From assembly GCA_037146835.1 (NCBI GenBank), contig JBAWWI010000043.1:1-16962 (forward strand): 16,962 bases of DNA, written 5' to 3'. The position numbers and the translations under genes are program-made. Of the stretch, positions 1-5,442 are shown piece after piece. This DNA comes from IMCC26256 sp037146835. GTDB taxonomy: Bacteria > Actinomycetota > Acidimicrobiia > IMCC26256. The first letter of the stretch is position 1, and every line of letters begins with the position of its first letter. The notes below the pieces were generated by a model. It had not been told where the DNA came from. It worked only from the letters and a program-made list of their open reading frames with translations, and searched no databases.

Positions 1-8
1 TAAGTTCA

Positions 9-31
9 TCGAACATATGTTCGACTATAAA
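9..31. promoter_or_regulatory. LexA (SOS) box with adjacent -10 element
   Basis: Positions 9-24 read TCGAACATATGTTCGA, a perfect 16-bp palindrome that contains the Gram-positive/actinobacterial LexA core CGAAC-N4-GTTCG. A TATAAA hexamer follows directly at 26-31 on the plus strand, so LexA bound here would block it. The controlled gene is unclear. It may be lexA or another SOS gene lying leftwards outside the window on the minus strand, or a transcript running right into the zinc-ribbon gene at 272. No convincing protein begins next to the site on the plus strand. Confidence 0.7.
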
Positions 32-271
32 ACAGGGGTGTGACAATTACCAGGGAGATCAAGAACTTTCGCTATCTGAATGCGGATACTGAGACTGCTT
101 TCGGTTTGGGAGACCGGTTCGGTCGCTGCCTCATTACGATGTCCTACCTGCTCATCAATATCCGCCGCGCAACACGATTCAAGCGCTGGATTGCATGGTC
201 AGCGCTTAGCTATCGATCACTTCGAGGGCAGGGGCCGAAATGAGAAGCAGAGAAAGAGGGGGAGAGTAGAT

Positions 272-430
272 ATGTGCGAAGTATGTGGCGAGACTCTTTT
301 TGGGACTGACTTCTGTCAGGGCTGCGGCGCTCCGGTATCGAATGATGCTGACACGACAGTGAATGGTGACAGCGACGATGACACCGAGTCCGAGCTTGAC
401 GATGAAATGCAAGAAGAGATGACCGATTAG
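272..430 (+). CDS. Small zinc-ribbon protein with acidic tail (52 aa)
   Basis: This is a 52-residue protein with a treble CxxC pattern at its very N-terminus: Cys2, Cys5, Cys15 and Cys18, the last pair followed by Gly-Ala-Pro. That is the layout of a double-knuckle zinc ribbon. The C-terminal half (residues 24-52) is almost wholly Asp, Glu, Ser and Thr and is probably disordered. The ATG at 272 has a purine-rich AGGGGGAGAG ribosome site about 5-14 bases upstream, which decides this start over the longer open frame from position 80. It could be a zinc-dependent adaptor or a nucleic-acid binding partner, but no function can be assigned. It lies just beyond the possible rnpB-derived island boundary, so it may be the original downstream neighbour of rnpB. 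Confidence 0.6.
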   Translation: MCEVCGETLFGTDFCQGCGAPVSNDADTTVNGDSDDDTESELDDEMQEEMTD

Positions 431-455
431 CCGTAATCGGGAGTAGCTACTGGAA

Positions 456-505
456 ACCCTTCGAGGGGCCGCGGTAGCAGGATGGTCTGTATGCCGGGTT
501 GTGTC
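456..505 (-). repeat. Diverged copy of the rnpB 3' end (candidate att site remnant)
   Basis: Positions 471-505 align without gaps to 4045-4079, the 3' end of the intact RNase P RNA gene, in the same orientation, with 28 of 35 bases identical; six of the seven differences are transitions. The small hairpin next to it (456-468, ACCCT-TCG-AGGGG) matches the hairpin after rnpB (4029-4042, ACCCT-TTTG-AGGGT). The rest of rnpB is missing here, so this is not a second RNase P gene. A displaced RNA 3' end in direct orientation is what integration into a structural RNA gene leaves behind. Its decay by transitions suggests an old event. Confidence 0.65.
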
Positions 506-554
506 GACGGATTCGAAGTATCTGAGGTTTAATCTTGCAATTATTGGTTACAAC

Positions 555-580
555 ATTGCTTGACAATGCTTCAAGGCAAT
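555..580. promoter_or_regulatory. Inverted repeat over a -35-like TTGACA
   Basis: ATTGCTTGA (555-563) and TCAAGGCAAT (571-580) are complementary apart from one extra base, separated by seven bases. A consensus TTGACA at 560-565 sits inside the repeat. No clear -10 follows at the right distance, so promoter activity is uncertain. The position upstream of the membrane gene at 658 would suit an operator. Confidence 0.3.
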
Positions 581-657
581 GACGATCTCTTACCTGCAAT
601 TTACCTTGAAGTGACACACTTATCGTTCTCACACCGGCCGCCGATAAAGGACTCAGA

Positions 658-1473
658 TTGATAGAGACCCAGTCAAAAGAGAAATCTCAAGCACGTTTAA
701 TGCTGAACAAAGTGCCTGAGGTAACCGCTCTCTTTTGGGTAATCAAGATCATGGCAACGACAGTTGGTGAAACAGCCGCAGACTTCCTCAATGAAAAATT
801 AAACTTGGGGCTCACCGGAACGACGGTAGTAATGGTTATTGCCTTGCTTGCTGCGCTTGGGTTTCAGTTCCGAGTTCGCCGGTATATACCGAGCATCTAC
901 TGGCTGGTAGTAGTTCTTATCAGCATTGTGGGCACACTTATTACAGATAGCCTTGTAGACAATTTCCATATAAGCCTCTGGACCACAACCGCAATCTTCG
1001 CAGTCGGCATGTTCACGAGTTTTGGTATTTGGTTTGCGGTCGAGAAAACACTCTCGATTCATGCAATCACTACGACCCGGCGTGAATTTTTTTATTGGAC
1101 TTCAATTCTGTTCACGTTCGCTTTAGGGACAGCGGCTGGCGACCTAATTGCCGAGAAACTCGCACTGGGATACTGGCGATCAGGCTTGCTCTTTGCCGGG
1201 CTGATAGGGCTCGTGGCCATTGGAAGATTTGTGTTCAAAGCCAACGAAGTTGCGGCCTTCTGGATCGCCTATGTGCTGACTCGCCCGTTAGGAGCCTCGA
1301 TAGGGGATTTTCTAACCGCTCCGAAAGCAGACGGTGGGCTTGCTATCCCCACGAATGTAATCACTGCACTTTTCCTAATCACGATCCTTGCAATTGTTTC
1401 TTATTTTACGAAGCAGCAGCGAAATTCAGCGCAATCCGTGTCTCTTGATGAACTCGAGCAGCCTGTTTCCTAA
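658..1473 (+). CDS. Four-repeat integral membrane protein, COG4705/DUF347 type
   Basis: This 271-residue membrane protein is built from four internal repeats. Each carries the same W-x9-G-x4-D frame: Trp27/Gly37/Asp42, Trp82/Gly92/Asp97, Trp147/Gly157/Asp162 and Trp202/Gly212/Asp217, with repeat starts 55, 65 and 55 residues apart. The first repeat reads KVPEVTALFW and then TTVGETAADFL, which I recognise from the uncharacterised COG4705 family (DUF347 repeat, two membrane helices per repeat, so about eight helices). The function is not known to me; small-molecule or ion transport is only a guess. The TTG start at 658 is preferred because AAGGAC at 647-652 precedes it; an internal ATG at 700 is possible. 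The gene looks richer in A/T codons than its neighbours, which fits acquisition with the surrounding island. Confidence 0.8.
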   Translation: MIETQSKEKSQARLMLNKVPEVTALFWVIKIMATTVGETAADFLNEKLNLGLTGTTVVMVIALLAALGFQFRVRRYIPSIYWLVVVLISIVGTLITDSLVDNFHISLWTTTAIFAVGMFTSFGIWFAVEKTLSIHAITTTRREFFYWTSILFTFALGTAAGDLIAEKLALGYWRSGLLFAGLIGLVAIGRFVFKANEVAAFWIAYVLTRPLGASIGDFLTAPKADGGLAIPTNVITALFLITILAIVSYFTKQQRNSAQSVSLDELEQPVS

Positions 1474-1490
1474 TCGCTTGCGCGACCTCT

Positions 1491-1575
1491 ACATCCAGGG
1501 GAGATGTCAGCAAGAAACGATGTGGACGGAAGGGGCTCACGGTTACATCCGAGACTTGCCTCGCCCTTCAGGGCG
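1491..1575 (+). promoter_or_regulatory. Possible structured leader of the EamA gene
   Basis: The leader between the two membrane genes contains ACATC (1491), GATGT (1503), GATGT (1519) and ACATC (1545). These can pair as two separate hairpins or in the alternative outer/inner arrangement. They are followed by CGCCC-TTCA-GGGCG (1562-1575), a GC hairpin without a U-run. The pattern allows switching structures but could be chance. I do not recognise a known riboswitch class. Confidence 0.25.
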
Positions 1576-1605
1576 CCTTGTCCTGACCGCTAAGGTGACG
1601 AGTCT

Positions 1606-2634
1606 GTGATTAATCGAGTCTCTGTCAACGCTCGTCAGGGTTGGTGGTTGTGCGGGTTCGCTGCGGTCTGCTTTGGTTTGGCGACGCCAGCGACGAAACT
1701 CCTTGTTGGCGATGCTGGGCCGTTTATCCTGGCCGGGCTGTTGTATCTCGGCGCTGCGATAGCGGTCGCACCACTGCGCGTTCGTGAGCAACGCCGCACG
1801 ACGAACCGAAAGCAACGAACGCTCCTGGTCTTGACGGTACTGGTAGGTGGCGGCATCGCTCCTGTCTTGCTGATGACGGGGTTACACCGAGCCTCGGCGT
1901 CGACAGTGTCGTTGCTCTTGAATTTCGAATTGATAGCAACGGCGTGTGTGGGCAGGCTTTTCTTGCGTGAACAGATCGGTCGTCGTGCTTGGCTTGGGAT
2001 CTCGATCGTGTGCGCGGGTGGACTCGTATTGACCGGCATCGCAGGAGCGGGTCTCGAGATAGGTGCGCTGTTTGTGATAGCGGCATGTGTGTGTTGGGGT
2101 GTCGACAACGCTATTACTGCAAGCCTTGATGCGTATAGCCCTGTGTCCGTGACGTTCGCTAAAGGCCTCTTCGCTGGTACCGCCAACCTGGCGATTGGCC
2201 TCATGCTTGAAAACGCCCCAAGTCTCAAGACGGTCATAGTGGCTTTTCTCATCGGGTCTATCGGCTACGGGTTATCGATCACGTTGTGGATCTCAGGAGC
2301 ACGCTTAGTAGGTGCAGCACGTGGGCAAGTGATATTTGCACTTGCGCCGTTTATCGGGGCGCTCGCAGCTTGGCCACTCGTGGGCGAGCAACCAACTACA
2401 CGCATCGTGATCGCGTTTGGGATTTCGTTGGCCGGTGTCGTGGTGGTCACGACAGCGAAACACGCTCATGAACACATGCATGGCGGAATCGTGCACGTGC
2501 ATCCGATTCAAGCAGACGACGTTCACCATCGCGCTGATGTAATCGAGATGTTGGACGGCGGCGGGCACCGCCATTTGACGTTTAGCCACGCCCACGAACA
2601 CCTGCCCGACATTCATCATCGCCACATGCATTAG
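1606..2634 (+). CDS. EamA/DMT-family transporter with histidine-rich C-terminal tail
   Basis: This 342-residue protein has about ten hydrophobic helices in two halves (roughly residues 14-142 and 150-284), the usual EamA (drug/metabolite transporter) architecture. Family-like landmarks are GFAAVCFGLATPATK near the N-terminus and SLLLNFELIATA followed by REQIGRRAWLGI. The core ends near residue 284. After it comes a tail of about 58 residues with 17 histidines (from His286 to His342), much of it in His-x-His pairs. Such a tail is likely cytoplasmic and metal-binding, so the substrate could be a metal or metal complex, but this is inference. The GTG start at 1606 is supported by AAGGTGA at 1592-1598. 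It lies 132 bases after the COG4705-type gene and may share its transcript. Its stop faces the stop of the toxin gene at 2710. Confidence 0.85.
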   Translation: MINRVSVNARQGWWLCGFAAVCFGLATPATKLLVGDAGPFILAGLLYLGAAIAVAPLRVREQRRTTNRKQRTLLVLTVLVGGGIAPVLLMTGLHRASASTVSLLLNFELIATACVGRLFLREQIGRRAWLGISIVCAGGLVLTGIAGAGLEIGALFVIAACVCWGVDNAITASLDAYSPVSVTFAKGLFAGTANLAIGLMLENAPSLKTVIVAFLIGSIGYGLSITLWISGARLVGAARGQVIFALAPFIGALAAWPLVGEQPTTRIVIAFGISLAGVVVVTTAKHAHEHMHGGIVHVHPIQADDVHHRADVIEMLDGGGHRHLTFSHAHEHLPDIHHRHMH

Positions 2635-2709
2635 CTAGACGCTTCGATCTCGATTCGCATCTCCTCCTATAGGTACTGCTGAAGTGAAAAGAGCGTCGCC
2701 ATGGGCCGA

Positions 2710-2976
2710 TCAACGCGGACGATAAACGTCGGATCGGTGTTCGATGCGAAGGACGCGAACCTCGTGAGCATCCTCGTCGAGGCGGTATACGATCCGGTAA
2801 GCACCTCGTCGAGCGGATCCATACCCGGCAAGTTCGCGTTGTAAAGGTTTACCGACCCGAACTGGTTCTGCGCACAACGGCCCGATCATGAACTCAACAA
2901 TCGCGGCAGCGACACCTTCTGGCAAGCGCGAAAGTAATCGTGCAGCGGAGGTCGCCACCTGAAGATCCCCCGTCAT
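2710..2976 (-). CDS. relE: RelE/ParE-superfamily toxin
   Basis: This 88-residue protein has the RelE fold signature: an N-terminal helical part (AARLLSRLPEGVAAAIVEF), then PVRVGKPLQRELAGYGSAR, and the final strands GAYRIVYRLDEDAHEVRVLRIEHRSDVY. The basic and tyrosine residues in the last strands are those typical of ribosome-dependent mRNA interferases of this family. Length and order are complete, and I see no internal damage. Its ATG (complement of 2974-2976) overlaps the stop of the upstream antitoxin frame by four bases (ATGA), the usual coupled toxin-antitoxin arrangement. The antitoxin gene is frameshifted, so translational coupling and neutralisation may both be lost. It could instead be a weakly toxic or silent relic kept by low expression. 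Confidence 0.85.
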   Translation of the reverse strand: MTGDLQVATSAARLLSRLPEGVAAAIVEFMIGPLCAEPVRVGKPLQRELAGYGSARRGAYRIVYRLDEDAHEVRVLRIEHRSDVYRPR

Positions 2977-3244
2977 CGTTTGAGGAACTTGGCCCGAAGA
3001 TCCTCAGCATTAAATGATTTTCCCTTGTCAATCTCTGTCTCAGCTTTACGGATAGCGCGCACCGCTACCGGATTCGAGAGTATCTCCACCGTCTCTTCGA
3101 GCCACTCCAGATCATCTGGTGAAAGAATTACCGCGGCCGGCCGTTTCGTGTGAGCACAACGCGATCATGGTGCTTCTCAACGCCGTCAATTATCTCCGAC
3201 AGGCGCTTTTTGATTTCGGCGAGGGGCAACGTGGAATCAGACAT
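2973..3244 (-). pseudogene. Frameshifted Phd/YefM-type antitoxin
   Basis: The minus strand codes from 3244 for MSDSTLPLAEIKKRLSEIID and on to the Phd/YefM hallmark VVLTRNGRP, then hits TAA at 3128-3130 after 38 codons. The missing continuation, AAVILSPDDLEWLEET down to AEDLRAKFLKR and a stop at 2973-2975, is present in another frame. The break falls in a CGGCCGGCCGCGG run at about 3131-3143. The span of 272 bases is one short of 91 codons, so one lost base explains it. The N-terminal DNA-binding half would survive alone; the C-terminal toxin-binding half would not be made from this start. A second in-frame ATG at 3250 changes nothing. A sequencing or assembly error in the GC repeat cannot be excluded. 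Confidence 0.8.
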
Positions 3245-3494
3245 GACCATAGTTGTCGTCATATTGGGCAGCAGGTCAACACAGGGACAGCCTCACCATG
3301 GCGCGCTGTTTTCCATTATTATTTGGTGTCGCTGGTCCCAGAATGGTTCTGAGGGATAAGCGGCCCAGGTCTTGTCTGTTGCGGATCGTTTGATCGTACC
3401 TACCTAATTGAACTGTGCTGATCAACCCCAACCAGTAACTCCCATCCGCGTAGTGGATTTGTGAGATCACTGTTGTCGTGGTAGAAGATGGCGC

Positions 3495-3932
3495 ATGATT
3501 AGACACTCAACACCAAACCTCAGGGCTTCGCAACCACGGTCGATCCGCATCGGCATCGCTGCCGTAACTACTGCTGCTCTGCTGATTTCTGGAGGCTGCT
3601 CGAGTGCCAGCACGGCGAGCACAACGAGTACGACCCGCTCGACAAGCAACACCCAGCGCATCGCACTCGTCGCCTCGTCGACCCCGGCAACATCTACGGA
3701 CGTACTTGCCGCTAAGCACGGGAATGTCACCATTGCGTTCACCAATGACACCAAGGCGGCTCACGGCCTAGAGATCGACTCGCCGTCAGGAGCCGTGGTC
3801 GGCCAGATTCCTGCCTTCGACAGTGGCACCAAGTCGCTGACCATCTCCGTGACCTCGGGTTCTTACACCATGTGGTGCCTGACAAACGGACAGAAAGCCG
3901 GACTCCCTCACGCGCGACTAAACGTCAAGTAG
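3495..3932 (+). CDS. Secreted lipoprotein with cupredoxin-like domain
   Basis: This 145-residue protein begins with a basic stretch, a hydrophobic segment (residues 18-31) and ISGGC ending at Cys35, a lipoprotein signal with a slightly unusual -3 serine. A Ser/Thr linker (36-56) leads to a small beta domain (about 60-145) that resembles Cupredoxin_1. His90 (in AAHGLEI) matches the first copper ligand and Cys128 (in TMWCLTNG) the cysteine ligand. In the usual loop, Cys-x4-His-x4-Met, this protein has Gln133 in place of His and Leu137 in place of Met; a His lies two residues on at 139. Type-1 copper binding as normally built is therefore doubtful. It may bind copper differently or be a purely structural copy. 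It is a single gene inside the putative rnpB-bounded island. The ATG has only a weak ribosome site (AGAAG about ten bases upstream). Confidence 0.7.
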   Translation: MIRHSTPNLRASQPRSIRIGIAAVTTAALLISGGCSSASTASTTSTTRSTSNTQRIALVASSTPATSTDVLAAKHGNVTIAFTNDTKAAHGLEIDSPSGAVVGQIPAFDSGTKSLTISVTSGSYTMWCLTNGQKAGLPHARLNVK

Positions 3933-4028
3933 CCCTCACCTCGGGAGTTGGCTAGATCTCCGTCTCAAGGTCGGTCGGGGTAGGACGAGTTCTCAGGTTC
4001 AGTAGACTCAATAGTCAGCACTAACAGC

Positions 4029-4042
4029 ACCCTTTTGAGGGT
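4029..4042 (-). terminator. Hairpin immediately after rnpB
   Basis: ACCCT-TTTG-AGGGT forms a five-base-pair hairpin directly beyond the P1 helix of the RNase P RNA. There is no U-run after it, so it is a weak terminator or a processing structure. A similar hairpin accompanies the rnpB fragment at 456-468. Confidence 0.4.
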
Positions 4043-4043
4043 T

Positions 4044-4441
4044 CGCGATAGCAAGACGGCCTGTACGCCGGATTCTGTCCAGACGTTTGCACGCCTGGGG
4101 CGACCATCCATCTCGGTTGACTGTTACCAGCCAACTCTTGCGGTCTACCCGGGATTATGAACCGAGGTTCGTCGGGCGAGCAGCCCTCTCCCTGTATGAC
4201 CTTGCTCCTGGTGGGGTTTGCCTAGCCACTCGGGTCACCCCAAGCGCTGGTGCGCTCTTACCGCACCGTTGCACCCTTACCTGTTCGGGGTTGCCCCCGT
4301 CATCGGCGGTTTAATCTCTGTGGCACTTTCCTGCGGGTTCCCCCGACTGGGTGTTACCCAGCACCTTGCTCTATGGAGTCCGGACGTTCCTCGGTCGGAT
4401 CTAAGTCCGCACGCGGCCGCCCGGCCGTCTTGCTATCGCGA
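4044..4441 (-). ncRNA. rnpB: RNase P RNA, bacterial type A
   Basis: This is the catalytic RNA of RNase P, which removes the 5' leaders of tRNA precursors. The minus strand shows the conserved blocks in order: GAGGAACGTCCGGACTCC near the 5' end, CAGAGATTAAACCGCCGATG, CAGGTAAGGGTGCAACGGTG with CGGTAAGAGCGCACC, and near the 3' end GGACAGAATCCGGCGTACAG. The ends are set by an unusually long perfect P1 helix of 18 base pairs, 4423-4440 with 4044-4061. Length is about 398 nt, normal for type A. The plus strand of this interval carries only spurious open frames. A membrane-protein gene upstream on the same strand runs about 88 bases into the 5' end, and a diverged copy of the 3' end lies at 456-505. 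Confidence 0.97.
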
Positions 4442-4845
4442 GCCCGCATCTTCGCACCTATCGCTGCGCCAAGTAAACCGCAGGCGCCAGCAACTACTAG
4501 GTAAGCCAGAAAAGAGTGGGAGACCTCGCCGCCTGAGTGCTCACCTGTTGAGGTTCCAATCGCTTTTCTCACGACCCAGATACATGTATATAGGAGTGAC
4601 CAAAGGACAAAAGATCCGGCCCCGGCTACTAGTCCGTTACTGAACGGCGCGCCTTTGGATTCCTTGGCCGAGACGAACCCGGCAGCTGTGAAGGCAATAA
4701 TTGCGACGAGAAATGCCCATACGCCGATTGCGTCTGAGTCCACGCCAGCTCGTTCGAGTATCAGAACCAGAGCTGCTAGAGGTATGAGAATCCCTGTACC
4801 TACAAGGATTCCACGCCCGAAGGCCTCTTTCTTTAATAACTGCAT
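4354..4845 (-). CDS. Four-helix membrane protein of unknown function, 3' end inside rnpB
   Basis: From the ATG at 4845 this gives 163 residues with four hydrophobic helices: GILVGTGILIPLAALVLILE, GVWAFLVAIIAFTAAGFVSA, GAGSFVLWSLLYTCIWVV and FLAYLVVAGACGLLGAAIGA. The layout recalls the small YrzE/TIGR04086 membrane proteins, without a motif that proves it. After GAKMRARD the frame continues for about 28 residues through the 5' part of rnpB and stops at 4354-4356. The natural C-terminus would be expected near the rnpB start, so the tail is probably a by-product of that overlap. The start is uncertain: the frame stays open upstream, and the ATG at 5016 (GGAA upstream, but antiparallel with the whiB start) would give 220 residues. 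The rnpB promoter should lie inside this gene. Confidence 0.55.
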   Translation of the reverse strand: MQLLKKEAFGRGILVGTGILIPLAALVLILERAGVDSDAIGVWAFLVAIIAFTAAGFVSAKESKGAPFSNGLVAGAGSFVLWSLLYTCIWVVRKAIGTSTGEHSGGEVSHSFLAYLVVAGACGLLGAAIGAKMRARDSKTAGRPRADLDPTEERPDSIEQGAG

Positions 4846-5014
4846 GCCCCCACGGTACCGGCCCAGAGCGCTCTTGGCTGCCTGTTCTTCGAAGAGTTTT
4901 GGTGACAGACTTCTGAGATTCCCATATTTCCCCTTAGGTCGCGCCCACTTGGGGCCGAACAACCTCTCGTTGAAATAGTTATTAGCGAAATACATACCTG
5001 GGGGTACAACGATC

Positions 5015-5299
5015 ATGAGTGTTTCCGTGAGGCGAGTCGTAATAGCAACGAAGCCCGAGTCGAGCTGGTGGCTTGATGCCGAGTGCCGTGGGGTCGACCC
5101 AGAGGTATTCCATCCTGACCCCGAGATTGAGGGCTCAGATGTTGAGGCCAAGACGATCTGCCAAGGATGCGCTGCCCAAGAGCCGTGCCTCGAATACGCC
5201 CTTGCAGTGCGTGAGAAGCAGGGTGTCTGGGGCGGGCTCACAGAGATTGAGCGTCGCCGTATGGTGCGTCGCCGTCGACGTGCCGCTCAGCGCGTATAA
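5015..5299 (+). CDS. whiB: WhiB-family iron-sulfur transcription regulator
   Basis: This 94-residue protein has the complete WhiB pattern: Cys24 (in DAECRGVDPEVFHP), then Cys49-x2-Cys52-x5-Cys58 in ICQGCAAQEPCLEYAL, which hold a [4Fe-4S] cluster. The turn GVWGGLTEIERR follows, and the arginine-rich tail MVRRRRRAAQR serves for DNA contact. WhiB proteins bind the primary sigma factor and sense redox state, NO or oxygen; they are confined to actinobacteria and their phages. Which WhiB paralogue this is cannot be told from the sequence. It is monocistronic, ends at a GC hairpin (5309-5328) and is divergent from the membrane gene at 4845. GGGGG at about 5000-5004 is the only ribosome-site-like run, rather far from the ATG. 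Confidence 0.93.
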   Translation: MSVSVRRVVIATKPESSWWLDAECRGVDPEVFHPDPEIEGSDVEAKTICQGCAAQEPCLEYALAVREKQGVWGGLTEIERRRMVRRRRRAAQRV

Positions 5300-5308
5300 C
5301 GCCCGGTA

Positions 5309-5328
5309 GGCTCGCTGGTATGCGAGCC
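5309..5328 (+). terminator. GC-rich hairpin after whiB
   Basis: GGCTCGC-TGGTAT-GCGAGCC makes a perfect seven-base-pair stem with a six-base loop, ten bases after the whiB stop. It has no U-run, which is common for actinobacterial terminators. Confidence 0.55.
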
Positions 5329-5442
5329 ATCTGCGAACCGATAGCACCACGCTCCCAACTATTGGGCTGCGAACTAACTGGCGGCATCGCAGATCAACTA
5401 TCTCCTGCTCTATCTGCGGCTCAATCGGCGTGGCTCATATGA
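5320..5442 (+). other. Possible short upstream ORF coupled to trpD
   Basis: A 40-codon frame begins at ATG 5320 (MRAICEPIAPRSQLLGC...) and ends ...AQSAWLI with a stop at 5440-5442. The stop overlaps the trpD ATG at 5439 by four bases (ATGA). One Trp codon (TGG, 5431-5433) lies two codons before the last sense codon. This could be a coupling leader, but its ATG lies inside the whiB terminator hairpin and it has no good ribosome site, so it may be chance. Confidence 0.2.

Noticed and set aside
40..243. 67-codon open frame just downstream of the LexA box
   Set aside because: It starts at GTG 40 at a position that would suit a leaderless mRNA, but the composition is unlike a folded protein, it resembles nothing I know, and two other frames are also open here. 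Kept only as part of the LexA-box question.
456..505. A second RNase P RNA gene
   Set aside because: Only the last ~35 bases and a hairpin are present; none of the conserved core blocks of rnpB lie upstream.
1491..1575. Guanidine-II (mini-ykkC) riboswitch before the EamA gene
   Set aside because: ACGG occurs twice but not in the loops of paired stems as that class needs.
1635..2252. Long minus-strand open frame inside the EamA gene
   Set aside because: It is antisense to a gene with clear transporter helices and has Ser/Arg/Pro-rich shadow composition.
3119..3359. Plus-strand frames of 69-77 codons
   Set aside because: They are mostly antisense to the antitoxin gene and have no ribosome site; 3251-3494 holds no supported gene.
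4087..4643. Plus-strand open frames across 4087-4643
   Set aside because: They lie antisense to rnpB and the membrane gene; the conserved RNA blocks explain the sequence.
4846..5241. N-terminal extension of the four-helix membrane protein up to 5241
   Set aside because: Beyond 5016 it is the exact antisense of whiB, which has complete family motifs.
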